Of a DNA stretch of 64,000 nucleotides, positions 42,296 through 51,437 are shown in pieces. Position 1 is the first letter of the stretch. Every line of letters starts with the position of its first letter. Origin of the DNA: Duganella aceris. GTDB taxonomy: Bacteria > Pseudomonadota > Gammaproteobacteria > Burkholderiales > Burkholderiaceae_D. The stretch covers positions 1 through 64,000 of the forward strand of contig NZ_JAADJT010000004.1 of NCBI RefSeq assembly GCF_011090165.1, given 5' to 3'. The translations under genes were made by a program, and so were the position numbers. The notes under the pieces are model-generated. The model did no database searches. It was not told the origin of the DNA and saw only the letters and a list, made by a program, of their open reading frames with translations.

Positions 42296-44515
42296 ATGCA
42301 GCGACTGCACACCTCGTTAGCTTTGATGTGTTTTATTTCGATCAGCGCGGGGGCGGTGGCTGCGCCGGCCGTGGCCGACAAGGCCCCGGCGGCCGAGACG
42401 GCCCGTCTGAAAGCCGCCGCGCAGCGCGTCACCATCCTGCGCGACAAATGGGGCATCCCCCACGTCTACGGCAAGACCGACGCCGATGCGGTGTTCGGCC
42501 TGATGTACGCGCAGGCCGAGGACGATTTCCACCGGGTCGAACTCAATTACATCAACGCCATGGGCCGCCTGGCCGAAGTGCAGGGCGAGACCGAGCTGTA
42601 TCGCGACCTGCGCATGAAATTGTTCATCAACCCGGATGAACTGAAGCGCCAGTACGCGGCCAGCCCGGCGTGGCTGAAGAAGCTGATGGTGTCTTTCGCC
42701 GACGGCTTGAACTACTATTTGGCCACGCACTCCGAGGTGAAGCCGGCGCTGATCACGCGTTTCGAACCGTGGATGGCGCTCAGCTTCAGCGAGGGCAGCA
42801 TCGGCGGCGACATCGAGACCATCGACCTCAAGCAGCTGGAAGAGCTGTACGGCAGGGGTGCCCGCCTGCCGCTGCCGCCGCCGATTTTGGTGTCGGCGTC
42901 GGAGGTGGAGCCGGAGAGGGAGCCGGGCGGCTCGAACGGCTTCGCCATCGCGCCGTCGCTAAGCAAGTCCGGCCGCGCGCTGCTGCTGATTAATCCGCAC
43001 ACCTCCTTCTACTTCCGTCCCGAAGTGCAGGTCCACAGCGACGAGGGCCTGAACGCCTACGGCGCCGTGACCTGGGGGCAGTTCTTCGTCTACCAGGGCT
43101 TCAACGACCGCCTGGGCTGGATGCACACCTCCGGCGGCGGCGACGTCATCGACGAATACCTGGAAACCATCAGCGAGAAGGATGGCGCGTTCTTCTACAA
43201 GTACGGCGACGAGCTGCGGCCGCTGAAGGCGGTCGACATCGAGCTGCCATATAAAAGCGCGAGCGGCACGGCCAGCAAGACGGTCACTGTGTATTACAGC
43301 CATCACGGCCCGATCGTGCGCGCCAAGGACGGCAAGTGGATCGCCGTGCGCCTGATGAACGAGCCGCTGAAGGCGCTGACGCAATCCTTCATCCGCACCA
43401 AGGCCCGCAACTACAAGGACTTCTACAAGTCGATGGAGTTGCGCACCAACTCGTCCAACAACACCGTGTACGCGGACGCGGACGGCAATATCGCCTACTT
43501 CCACGGCAATTTCATTCCGAAGCGCGTTCCGAAGTTCGACTGGAAGCATCCGGTCGACGGCAGCGATCCGGCCACCGAGTGGCAAGGCCTGCACGCGGTC
43601 AAGGAGACCATCACGCTGTTCAATCCGAAGAACGGCTGGATCCAGAACACCAACAACTGGCCCTACACGGCGGCCGGTCCTTACAGCCCGAAGGCGAAAG
43701 ACTATCCGGCGTACATGTCGATGAACCCGGAGAACGCGCGCGGCATCCATGCGGTGCGGGTACTGGAAAACAAGAAGGGCTTCACCATCGCCAGCATGAT
43801 CGCGGCCGCCTACGACACCCAGCTGACGGCCTTCGAGCCGCTGCTGCCGCAGCTGTTCGCGGCCTGGGACGAGCTGCCGGCCGGCGACGAGTTCAAGGCG
43901 CGGCTGGCGCCGCAGATCGCCGCGCTGCGCGGCTGGGACATACGCTACTCATTGACCTCGACGCCGACCTCGCTGGGCATCTTCTGGTTGCAGGACCTCA
44001 GCACCACCTACACGCCGGCGGCCAAGGCGCGCGAGGTGCCGGTGCTGGATTACATCCAGGCCGCGATCACGCCGCGTCAGCGGCTGGAGGCGCTGGAGCG
44101 CGCATCGGCCAAGCTGGCCGCCGATTTCGGCGACTGGCGCACGCCGTGGGGCGAGATCAATCGCTTCCAGCGCCTGACCGGCGACGTGGTGCAGCCTTTC
44201 GACGACAGCAAACCGAGCCTGCCGGTGGCGTTCGCGTCGGCCAACTGGGGCTCGCTGGCCGCCTACGGCATGACCTCCAGGACCAAGACCAAGCGCATTT
44301 ACGGCGAGCGTGGCAACAGCTTCGTGGCGGCGGTGGAGTTCGGGCCGCGCATCAAGGCGCGCAGCATCCTGGCCGGAGGGCAGAGCGGCGATCCGGCCTC
44401 GCCGCACTTCTACGACCAGGCGGAGATGTATGCGCGCGGCGAATTCAAGGACGTCTTGTTCTACAAGGCGGATGTGGAGAAGCACCTGGAGCGCCGCTAC
44501 CACCCGGGCGAATGA
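42296..44515 (+). CDS. penicillin acylase family protein
   Basis: Secreted N-terminal-nucleophile hydrolase of 739 residues that cuts amide bonds; family members include penicillin, aculeacin and acyl-homoserine-lactone acylases. A signal peptide (LALMCFISISAGAVAAPA) leads it to the periplasm. The precursor is cut before Ser213 (EPGGSNGFAIAPS), which becomes the nucleophile of the beta chain; the residues preceding it form the alpha chain and spacer. Further marks are SGGGDVIDEYLET and NGWIQNTNNWPYTAAGP. ATG 42296 has GGAG. The true substrate, such as an acyl-homoserine lactone or an acyl amino acid, is not evident. Confidence 0.9.
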   Translation: MQRLHTSLALMCFISISAGAVAAPAVADKAPAAETARLKAAAQRVTILRDKWGIPHVYGKTDADAVFGLMYAQAEDDFHRVELNYINAMGRLAEVQGETELYRDLRMKLFINPDELKRQYAASPAWLKKLMVSFADGLNYYLATHSEVKPALITRFEPWMALSFSEGSIGGDIETIDLKQLEELYGRGARLPLPPPILVSASEVEPEREPGGSNGFAIAPSLSKSGRALLLINPHTSFYFRPEVQVHSDEGLNAYGAVTWGQFFVYQGFNDRLGWMHTSGGGDVIDEYLETISEKDGAFFYKYGDELRPLKAVDIELPYKSASGTASKTVTVYYSHHGPIVRAKDGKWIAVRLMNEPLKALTQSFIRTKARNYKDFYKSMELRTNSSNNTVYADADGNIAYFHGNFIPKRVPKFDWKHPVDGSDPATEWQGLHAVKETITLFNPKNGWIQNTNNWPYTAAGPYSPKAKDYPAYMSMNPENARGIHAVRVLENKKGFTIASMIAAAYDTQLTAFEPLLPQLFAAWDELPAGDEFKARLAPQIAALRGWDIRYSLTSTPTSLGIFWLQDLSTTYTPAAKAREVPVLDYIQAAITPRQRLEALERASAKLAADFGDWRTPWGEINRFQRLTGDVVQPFDDSKPSLPVAFASANWGSLAAYGMTSRTKTKRIYGERGNSFVAAVEFGPRIKARSILAGGQSGDPASPHFYDQAEMYARGEFKDVLFYKADVEKHLERRYHPGE

Positions 44516-44908
44516 TCAGGGCAGCGGATAGCGCAGCGGCGCCGGCTCCGGTTGCGGCGCTTCGGCGGGCGTGAACCATTCCAGGTTGTCGATGGCGTTG
44601 TTGCGGACGTTGCCGTCGCGGTGGCGCACCGCCGGCAGGCCGGCGGGATTCGGCAGGAAGGCCTCCGCCACCAGGTCGTGGACAAAAAACTCGCCGATGC
44701 GCGCGCCGCCGCGCAGCTTGACCTTCAAGCCCTGCGGGTACAGCGTCGGCTTGAGCACGCTGACTTTGGGGCCGGCGGCGATCAGCACCCGGCCATCCTT
44801 CGAGACCTTGTAGAAATCGCTGCCCTTCACCGGCTTGGCGCCGGCGACGAAGAACGAGTAGGCGAAGCCCAGGGCGATGACGCCGACGATGATCAGTATG
44901 AGTTCCAT
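44516..44908 (-). CDS. membrane-anchored HNH-type domain protein (130 aa)
   Basis: An N-terminal membrane helix (ELILIIVGVIALGFAYSFFVAG) is followed by a domain with the HNH_3/NUMOD4 pattern: VHDLVAEAFLPNP, then RHRDGNVRNNAIDNLEWFTP with the expected H, N and N positions. Homing endonucleases and their phage relatives have this domain, but a membrane anchor is unusual and no intron lies near. The stop abuts the penicillin-acylase stop (44515/44516). The C-terminus is Pro-rich. Confidence 0.7.
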   Translation of the reverse strand: MELILIIVGVIALGFAYSFFVAGAKPVKGSDFYKVSKDGRVLIAAGPKVSVLKPTLYPQGLKVKLRGGARIGEFFVHDLVAEAFLPNPAGLPAVRHRDGNVRNNAIDNLEWFTPAEAPQPEPAPLRYPLP

Positions 44909-44924
44909 GCCCGGATGTTAGCAG

Positions 44925-46106
44925 TTAAATCGCATCCAGCGAACTGCGAATATCGGCCCTTAAATCCTCTATATCTTCGATTCCCACCGATAGCCGGATC
45001 AAGCCGTCGCCGATGCCCAGCGCCGCGCGCTGCGCCGCCGGGATGGAGGCGTGCGTCATCAGCGCCGGATGTTCGATCAGGCTTTCGACGCCGCCCAGGC
45101 TTTCGGCCAGCGCGAATACTTCGCAGCGCTCCAGGAATCGGCGCGCGCCGGGCAGGTCGGTGTTCAGGTCGATCGAGATGATGCCGCCGAAGCCGTCCAT
45201 CTGCCGCTTGGCCAGCGCGTGCTGCGGATGCGAGGCCAGGCCGGGGTAGTACACCTTGCGGACCTCCGGCTGCGCTTCCAGCCAGCCGGCCAGTTCCAGC
45301 GCGCTTTGGCAATGGCGTTCCATGCGGATCGCCAGCGTCTTCACGCCGCGCAGCGCCAGGAAGCTGTCGAACGGTCCGGCGATGGCGCCCACCGAGTTTT
45401 GCAGGAAGGCCAGCTGCTCGCGCCACGCCGCCTGGTGCGGCTCGCCGCCGACCACCGCGATGCCGCCGATGATGTCGGAGTGGCCGTTCAGATATTTGGT
45501 GGTGGAGTGGACCACGATGTCGAAGCCGTGTTCCAGCGGCCGCTGCACCAGCGGGCTGGCGAAAGTGTTGTCGGCCACCGCGATGATGCCGCGTTCGCGG
45601 CAAATTTTGGCGATCGCCTGCAGATCCGCCAGTTTCAGCATCGGATTGGTCGGCGTCTCGACCCAGACCATCCGGGTCTCCGGCTTGAGCGCGGCCAGCA
45701 GGTTTTCCGGCTTGGTCAGGTCGACGTAGGTGAAGTCATGGCCGGCGCTGCGGCGGCGCACGCGCTCGAACAGGCGGTAGGTGCCGCCGTACATATCGTC
45801 GCCGGCGATGATGTGCGAGCCGGCGTCGGCCAGCTCCAGCACCGTTGAAATCGCGGCCAGGCCGGAGGCGAAGGCGAAACCCTGCGCGCCGCTTTCCAGG
45901 TCGGCGACGCAGCGTTCCAGCGCCCAGCGGGTCGGATTGTGCGAGCGGCCGTAGTCCAGGCCCTTGTGCACCCCGGGGCTTTCCTGCACAAAGGTGGAGG
46001 TGGCGTAAATCGGCGGCATGATGGCGCCGGTCGATGGGTCGGGCGATTGGCCGGCGTGGATCACGCGCGTGGCCAGGGCGGCTTTTTTGGCGGTTGCTTG
46101 AGTCAA
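44925..46106 (-). CDS. cystathionine gamma-synthase/gamma-lyase type PLP enzyme
   Basis: Cys/Met-metabolism PLP enzyme of 393 residues. PLP lysine lies in HSTTKYLNGHSD, with YGRSHNPTRWALERCVADLE and the substrate-site SLGGVESLIEHPALMTHAS. It splits cystathionine to cysteine, or makes it from an activated homoserine; next to a cystathionine beta-synthase, the lyase direction (reverse transsulfuration) is more likely. The start is TTG at 46106: the frame before the conserved ATRVIHAGQ has no ATG, and AAGGA precedes it. It overlaps the upstream stop as TTGA, so translation is coupled. Confidence 0.9.
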   Translation of the reverse strand: MTQATAKKAALATRVIHAGQSPDPSTGAIMPPIYATSTFVQESPGVHKGLDYGRSHNPTRWALERCVADLESGAQGFAFASGLAAISTVLELADAGSHIIAGDDMYGGTYRLFERVRRRSAGHDFTYVDLTKPENLLAALKPETRMVWVETPTNPMLKLADLQAIAKICRERGIIAVADNTFASPLVQRPLEHGFDIVVHSTTKYLNGHSDIIGGIAVVGGEPHQAAWREQLAFLQNSVGAIAGPFDSFLALRGVKTLAIRMERHCQSALELAGWLEAQPEVRKVYYPGLASHPQHALAKRQMDGFGGIISIDLNTDLPGARRFLERCEVFALAESLGGVESLIEHPALMTHASIPAAQRAALGIGDGLIRLSVGIEDIEDLRADIRSSLDAI

Positions 46107-47470
46107 GATAGCGTCCTTCGCAGATGGTTGAGCAGGTCGTAGCGGGTAATCAGTCCGTAGAAGGTATCGGCGTCGGCCACCACGGCGGTCAGGCCGCGCT
46201 CCAGCGTGGCGCGCAGCGCGTGCAGGTCGGCCGACGGCGGCAGCAGTTCCAGCCGCCGCGTCATGGTGGCGCCGACCGGGCTGTTGAAGCGCTCCGGCTG
46301 CTGTTCCACCGTCAGCAGCAGGTCGGATTCGTCGATGATGCCGACCAGTTTACCTCCCGACAGCACCGGCAGCTGCGCCACGTCGGCGGCGCGCATGCGG
46401 TTGAAGGCGATCATCAGCGTATCCTCGGGCGTGACGCTGATGACTTCCCCGGCGTCGTGGCGGCGGCCGATCAGGTCGCGCAGATCGTGGTGCGGCTTGC
46501 GCGGCAGCAGGCCCTGGTCGCGCATCCAGCCGTCGTTGTAGACCTTGGACAGGTAGCGGGTGCCGGTGTCGCAGACGAAGCTGACCACCCGCTTGGGCGT
46601 GGTCTGTTCGCGGCAGTATTGCAGCGCGGCCGCCAGCAATGTGCCGGTCGACGAGCCGCCCGGGATGCCTTCCTCGCGCAGCAGCAGGCGCGCGGTGTCG
46701 AAGCTTTGCTGGTCGGCGATGGTGTAGGCCTTGGTCACGCCGCTCATGTCGGCGATGGCGGGGATGAAGTCTTCGCCGATGCCTTCCACCGCCCATGAGC
46801 CGCTGGTCTCCGAGACGTGGCCGGTGGCGACGTATTCGGCCAGGATGGAGCCCTTGGGATCGGCCAGGATGAATTCGACCTGCGGCGCGACGCGGCGGAA
46901 GTAGCGCGTCAGGCCGGTCAGCGTGCCGGACGAGCCGACGCCGACCACGATCGCGTCGACGTTGTGCGCCATCTGTTCCCAGATCTCCGGGCCGGTGGTG
47001 GTTTCGTGCGCCAGCGGGTTGGCGGGATTGTTGAACTGGTCGGCGAACCAAGCGCCCGGTGTTTCGGCCGCCAGCCGCGCCGCGTAGTCCTGGTAATACT
47101 CGGGATGGCCCTTGCCGACGTCGGAGCGGGTGGTGCGGACCTCGGCGCCGAGCGCCTTCAGGTGCAGCACTTTTTCGGTCGACATCTTGTCCGGCACCAC
47201 CAGCAGCACGCGGTAGCCTTTCAACCGTCCGACCAGCGCCAGGCCGAGGCCGGTGTTGCCGGCGGTGGCTTCGATGATGGTGCCGCCGGGCTTGAGCCGG
47301 CCGTCCCGCTCGGCCGCCGCGATCATGGCCAGGCCGATGCGGTCCTTGATCGAGCCACCGGGATTCTGAGATTCAAGCTTGAGGAAGAGTTGGCAGGGGC
47401 CGGTGTCGAGACGGGTGATCTCGGCCAGCGGAGTGTTGCCGATGAGGTTGAATAATGCAGGGTCGCGCAT
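46103..47470 (-). CDS. cystathionine beta-synthase with tandem CBS domains
   Basis: Condenses homocysteine with serine to cystathionine (or acts as an O-acetylserine-using synthase). The catalytic PLP part, about 1-320, shows KLESQNPGGSIKDRIG with the PLP lysine, EATAGNTGLGLALVG and GVGSSGTLTG. The C-terminal 120 residues contain two CBS repeats (VISVTPEDTLMIAFNRMRAADVAQLPVLSGGKLVGIIDESDLL is the first), which can bind adenosyl compounds. No N-terminal haem domain. AGGAGA precedes ATG 47470. First gene of a two-gene transsulfuration operon. Confidence 0.92.
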   Translation of the reverse strand: MRDPALFNLIGNTPLAEITRLDTGPCQLFLKLESQNPGGSIKDRIGLAMIAAAERDGRLKPGGTIIEATAGNTGLGLALVGRLKGYRVLLVVPDKMSTEKVLHLKALGAEVRTTRSDVGKGHPEYYQDYAARLAAETPGAWFADQFNNPANPLAHETTTGPEIWEQMAHNVDAIVVGVGSSGTLTGLTRYFRRVAPQVEFILADPKGSILAEYVATGHVSETSGSWAVEGIGEDFIPAIADMSGVTKAYTIADQQSFDTARLLLREEGIPGGSSTGTLLAAALQYCREQTTPKRVVSFVCDTGTRYLSKVYNDGWMRDQGLLPRKPHHDLRDLIGRRHDAGEVISVTPEDTLMIAFNRMRAADVAQLPVLSGGKLVGIIDESDLLLTVEQQPERFNSPVGATMTRRLELLPPSADLHALRATLERGLTAVVADADTFYGLITRYDLLNHLRRTLS

Positions 47471-47544
47471 ACCTGGTCTCCTGAAGTTTCAGGCAAGTAT
47501 GCGCTTTTTCGGCCGACGTTGCTCTCCGTGGAGAGCGGCCGGGA

Positions 47545-47823
47545 TTACAGGCTGGTGTCGGCGTCGTGCTTGGTTTTGCGGTAGGCGGCCAGCTCGGCTT
47601 TCACCTCGGCGCGGGTTTTGGCTTGTGGTGCTTTGTCGAGGATGGCGTTCGGATATTGTTCGCCGGAGACCACTTCGCCGCGTTCCAGCGCCAGTTTCAG
47701 TTCGGCTTTGACTTCGGCGCGGGTTTTGGTCGACACGAAGTCGGTGTTGCCCGAATAGTTTTCCTGGGCCGACACGGCGGCGGAAGCGAACAGGAAGGCG
47801 GCGGCGATGGCGATGGTTTTCAT
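47545..47823 (-). CDS. DUF4148 family secreted protein
   Basis: A 92-residue protein with a signal peptide (MKTIAIAAAFLFASAAVSAQ) and two copies of the motif KTRAEVKAEL (residues about 33-42 and 68-77), spaced by 35. This is the DUF4148 layout common in Burkholderiales; role unknown, probably periplasmic. TAGGAG precedes ATG 47823. It is monocistronic. Confidence 0.88.
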   Translation of the reverse strand: MKTIAIAAAFLFASAAVSAQENYSGNTDFVSTKTRAEVKAELKLALERGEVVSGEQYPNAILDKAPQAKTRAEVKAELAAYRKTKHDADTSL

Positions 47824-47982
47824 GGTGTTGCTCCTATAAGTGGAAAGTCGATGGAGTGATATTAAAGCGTATCCGATTAAATAGATAGCTAATAATATCT
47901 ATCGCCATGATAGGCGTCGCCAATCGGCGTGGTCCCCGGTTTATAATTCCGCACTTGAAAAGGCACTTTTTAGAAGGCAGCG

Positions 47983-48543
47983 GTGGCAAAACTTTATTTC
48001 CGATACTCTGCGATGAACGCGGGCAAATCCACGGCGATGTTGCAGGTGGCGCATAACTATGAGGAGCAGGGGCAGACCGTGCGCCTGTTCACGGCCGCGA
48101 TCGACAACCGCTACGGCGTCGGCAAGGTCACCTCGCGGCTCGGTCCGCAGCGCGACACCGAGGTGTTCGACGCCGAGACCAACTTCCTGGAAAAGATCGA
48201 CCAGAAGATCGCCTGCCTGCTGATCGATGAGGCGCAGTTCCTGACCACGCTGCAAGTGCAGCAGCTGCACCAGCTGGCGCAGGTACGCGGGATTCCGGTC
48301 ATCAGCTACGGCTTGCGCACCGATTTCCGCGGCGACCCGTTCCCGGGGTCGGCCTATCTGCTGGCGCTGGCGGACGATATCGAAGAATTGAAGAACATCT
48401 GTAGTTGCGGCAAGAAGGCGACGATGAATATCCGCGTCGACGAGCACGGCAAGCGCCTGAAGGACGGCGAGCAGATCAGCATCGGCGGCAACGAGAGTTA
48501 TTTGCAGGCTTGTGGCCGCTGCTTTTACACAGACAGCCACTAA
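47983..48543 (+). CDS. tdk: thymidine kinase
   Basis: Type II thymidine kinase, 186 residues, phosphorylating thymidine to dTMP in the salvage pathway. P-loop SAMNAGKSTAML at 9-20, catalytic region LLIDEAQFLT, lasso segment ISYGLRTDFRGDPFPGS, and zinc ligands in CSCGKK and CGRCF. GTG start at 47983 behind AGAAGG. It is alone on the plus strand; its stop is 15 nt from the convergent dctA. Confidence 0.96.
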   Translation: MAKLYFRYSAMNAGKSTAMLQVAHNYEEQGQTVRLFTAAIDNRYGVGKVTSRLGPQRDTEVFDAETNFLEKIDQKIACLLIDEAQFLTTLQVQQLHQLAQVRGIPVISYGLRTDFRGDPFPGSAYLLALADDIEELKNICSCGKKATMNIRVDEHGKRLKDGEQISIGGNESYLQACGRCFYTDSH

Positions 48544-48558
48544 TCACCGTGCGCCGGC

Positions 48559-49917
48559 TTAGCCGGCCTTGGTCATCGGCACGCCGCGTGGTTGCCGCTG
48601 GTCGGCGTCGGCCGCCGCCGTATCAGGAAAACGTTCCGGATACAAATGGCGCTCCGCCACGGCGGCGTCGAAAGTGCCCGACCATTTGGCGATCACCACC
48701 GTCGCCACGCTGTTGCCGATGGTGTTGCAGGTGGCGATGGCCATCGACATGAAGCGGTAGACGCCGAAGATCACCGCCAGCCCTTCGATCGGCAGGATGC
48801 CGGTCGACGTCACCGTCGCCGCGAACACCACGAACGAGCCGCCGGAGACGGTGGCCGCGCCCTTGGACGTCAGCAGCATCAGCAGCAGGATGCCGATCTG
48901 CTGCTCCAGCGTGATCGGCACGCCGTAGGCATGGGCGATGAACATCACGCCCATCGACATGAACAGCGAGGTGCCGTCGAGGTTGAAGGCGTAGCCGGTC
49001 GGCAGCACCAGGCCCACCGTCTGCTTGCCGCAGCCGAGGCGTTCCAGCTTGATCAGCAGCCGTGGCAGGGCGCTTTCCGACGAGGCGGTGCCGAGCACGA
49101 TGAAGATTTCGTCCTTGATGTAGCGGAGGAAGCGCCACAGGCTGAAGCCGCACAGCCGGGCGATCGTGCCCAGCACCACCGCGATGAACAGGAATACCAC
49201 GCCGTAGAAACTCAGCACCAGTTGCGTCAGGGCGATCAGCACGGCGGCGCCGCTGCTGCCGACCGAGTAGGCCACCGCGCCGAAGGTGCCGATCGGCGCC
49301 AGCTTCATCACCAGGTTGATGAACGAGAACAGCACTTCGGAAATATAGTCCAGCCCGACGTTGATCTTGACGCGCTTGTCTTCTGGGATGGCCAGGATGC
49401 CGATGCCCATCGTGACCGCCAGCACCACCACCTGCAACAGCTCGCCCTTGGCGAAGGCGCCGACGAAATTGTCCGGGATGATGTGCGCCATGAACTCCAG
49501 GAAGCCCTGCGGCGCGGCCTTGGCGGCGGCGGGCGGCGGCACGGCGCCGGCGACCGCCGTCATGCCGCGTCCGGTCTCCAGCAGGTTACCGGCGAGCATG
49601 CCGATGACCAGCGCGATGGACGACACCACTTCAAAATAGACGATGGCGCGCCAGCCCACCCGGCCCGCGCTCTTGACGTCGCCCGCCGAGGCGATGCCGT
49701 GCACGATGGTGAGGAACACCAGCGGCGCGACGCCGCATTTGATCAGCGCGAGGAACATGTCGCCGAGCAGCTTCAGCTGGCTGGCGAACTTCGGAAACGC
49801 GAAGCCGACCAGGATGCCGAGCAGCAGCGACACCAGCACTTGCATGCCCAGCTTGCGATACCAGGGCAGCTTCTTGGGCGACGCCAAGACGTCGGCCGGG
49901 GTGGAATGGTTTGTCAT
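48559..49917 (-). CDS. dctA: C4-dicarboxylate:cation symporter DctA
   Basis: Inner-membrane symporter of 452 residues in the DAACS family, importing succinate, fumarate, malate or similar acids with Na+ or H+. Eight helices and two hairpins, with the substrate-site motifs GTASSESALPRLL, PTGYAFNLDGTSLF and IGNSVATVVIAKW. GGAGGAGA precedes ATG 49917. It follows the lyase gene by 22 nt on the same strand, so the pair probably takes up and splits a substituted dicarboxylate; the regulator for both is the divergent GntR gene. Confidence 0.9.
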   Translation of the reverse strand: MTNHSTPADVLASPKKLPWYRKLGMQVLVSLLLGILVGFAFPKFASQLKLLGDMFLALIKCGVAPLVFLTIVHGIASAGDVKSAGRVGWRAIVYFEVVSSIALVIGMLAGNLLETGRGMTAVAGAVPPPAAAKAAPQGFLEFMAHIIPDNFVGAFAKGELLQVVVLAVTMGIGILAIPEDKRVKINVGLDYISEVLFSFINLVMKLAPIGTFGAVAYSVGSSGAAVLIALTQLVLSFYGVVFLFIAVVLGTIARLCGFSLWRFLRYIKDEIFIVLGTASSESALPRLLIKLERLGCGKQTVGLVLPTGYAFNLDGTSLFMSMGVMFIAHAYGVPITLEQQIGILLLMLLTSKGAATVSGGSFVVFAATVTSTGILPIEGLAVIFGVYRFMSMAIATCNTIGNSVATVVIAKWSGTFDAAVAERHLYPERFPDTAAADADQRQPRGVPMTKAG

Positions 49918-49939
49918 TTTTTGTCTCCTCCGTGTTAGA

Positions 49940-51316
49940 TCAGGCGCCGACGGCGCGCGATAGCTCGAGCGCCCGGTCCACCATCTGCGGCGCCAGGCCC
50001 AGGTAGTTGGCCGGATCGGTCAGGCGGTCGATGGTGGCGCGGTCGAAGTGCGCGGTCACCGCCGGCAGCGCGGCCAGGGCCTCGGCCAGCGTGCCGCCCT
50101 GGGTGTTGACGGTGCGGCAGGCGTCGTAGACGATGTCGTGCGCCTGCTGGCGTCCGGTGTGCGGCGCCAGGCCCATCATCACGGCCTCGGCCACGATCAG
50201 GCCCTTGGTGATGCCGAGGTTGTGCGTCATCCGGGCGGCGTCGACGATCAGGCCGCCCAGCGCGAACTTGGCCTGGTGCAGCGCGCCGGCCGTCAGGATG
50301 AAGCTTTCCGGGATCGCGATCCATTCCGCATGCCACGGGCCGGTGGCGCGTTCGAAATCCTGCACCATGGCGTCGACCATCAGGCCGGCGTGCTGGCGCA
50401 CCGCCTTGGACGCGGCCAGCATCAGCTCGCTGGAGATCGGGTTGCGCTTCTGCGGCATGGTGCTGCTGGCGCCGCGTCCCTTGACGAAGGGCTCGTAGAC
50501 CTCGGCGAATTCGGTGGACGCCATGATCATGATGTCCAGCGCGATCTTGCCCAGCGAGCCGGTGATCAGCGCCAGCAGGTTGACCGCCTCGGCGAAACCG
50601 TCGCGGGCGACGTGCCAGGTGGTGGCCGGCACGCCCAGTCCCAGTTCCTCGGCCAGCGCTTGCTGCACTGCGAAACCCTTGTCGCCCAGCGAGGCCAGCG
50701 TGCCGGCGGCGCCGGCGAACTGGACCACGGCGACGCGCGGGCGCAATTCGGCCAGGCGCTGCTGGTGGCGGTCGAACATCGCCAGCCAGATCGCGACCTT
50801 GTAGCCGAAGGTGACCGGCAGCGCCTGCTGCAGGTGGGTGCGGCCGGCCATCGGCGTGTCGCGGTGCTTGAGGGCCAGGTCGGCCAGGATGGCGCGCAGC
50901 GCGCGGATGTCGTGGTCGACCACGTCGAGCGCGTCGCGCACCTGCAGCGCGACCGCGGTGTCCATGATGTCCTGGGTGGTGGCGCCCCAGTGCACGTAGC
51001 GGCCGGCGTCGCCGCACATGGCGACCAGCTGGTGCACCAGCGGCAGGATCGGGTAGCCGACGATGTCGGTTTCCTCGCGCATGTGGTCGAAGTCGATGCG
51101 CTCGATGGTCGATTCGCGGGCGATGATCTCGGCCGCTTCCGCCGGGATCACGCCGGCGCGCGCCTCGGCCTTGGCCAGCGCGACTTCGGTGTCGATGTAG
51201 CGCTGGATCAGCGCGTGGTCGGAGAACAGATTGCGCATTTCGGCGGTGCCGAAGGCGTCGCGGAACAGGATGGAATCGACGACGGTGCTGGCCATCGGGA
51301 TGTGTTTGCTGGACAT
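49940..51316 (-). CDS. fumarase/aspartase superfamily lyase (PcaB/argininosuccinate-lyase-like)
   Basis: A 458-residue lyase with the superfamily signature GASSTMPQKRNPISSE. Other conserved blocks are VHWGATTQDIMDTA and AGRTHLQQALPVTFGYK. Overall it is nearest to 3-carboxy-cis,cis-muconate cycloisomerase, but the protocatechuate genes are absent. Beside a dicarboxylate carrier, it more likely splits a C-N or C-O bond to release fumarate, like EDDS lyase or other aspartate-derivative lyases. AGAGGAGA precedes ATG 51316. First gene of the lyase-dctA operon. The substrate is unknown. Confidence 0.85.
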   Translation of the reverse strand: MSSKHIPMASTVVDSILFRDAFGTAEMRNLFSDHALIQRYIDTEVALAKAEARAGVIPAEAAEIIARESTIERIDFDHMREETDIVGYPILPLVHQLVAMCGDAGRYVHWGATTQDIMDTAVALQVRDALDVVDHDIRALRAILADLALKHRDTPMAGRTHLQQALPVTFGYKVAIWLAMFDRHQQRLAELRPRVAVVQFAGAAGTLASLGDKGFAVQQALAEELGLGVPATTWHVARDGFAEAVNLLALITGSLGKIALDIMIMASTEFAEVYEPFVKGRGASSTMPQKRNPISSELMLAASKAVRQHAGLMVDAMVQDFERATGPWHAEWIAIPESFILTAGALHQAKFALGGLIVDAARMTHNLGITKGLIVAEAVMMGLAPHTGRQQAHDIVYDACRTVNTQGGTLAEALAALPAVTAHFDRATIDRLTDPANYLGLAPQMVDRALELSRAVGA

Positions 51317-51362
51317 GGGGTCTCCTCTTTCAGATCGGTGGGGTGGTGGTCCGGATCTCAAT

Positions 51363-51400
51363 ATGTCCGGACATGATCGCAATTTAGTATGTCCGGACAT
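51363..51400. promoter_or_regulatory. double ATGTCCGGACAT operator of the lyase-dctA/gntR pair
   Basis: The 12-bp palindrome ATGTCCGGACAT occurs at 51363-51374 and 51389-51400, 26 bp centre to centre, so about two and a half turns apart. It lies in the 121-bp gap between the divergent lyase and GntR genes. It is the natural binding site for the GntR protein, with both promoters in reach; TAGAAT (51424-51429) is a likely -10 for gntR. Confidence 0.85.
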
Positions 51401-51437
51401 ATAAATCAAGGACTATTTGTCGTAGAATTCGAGCATC

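Noticed and set aside
47521..47536. Palindrome GCTCTCCGTGGAGAGC after the DUF4148 gene as terminator
   Set aside because: The stem is short with a two-base loop and no T-run follows on either strand.
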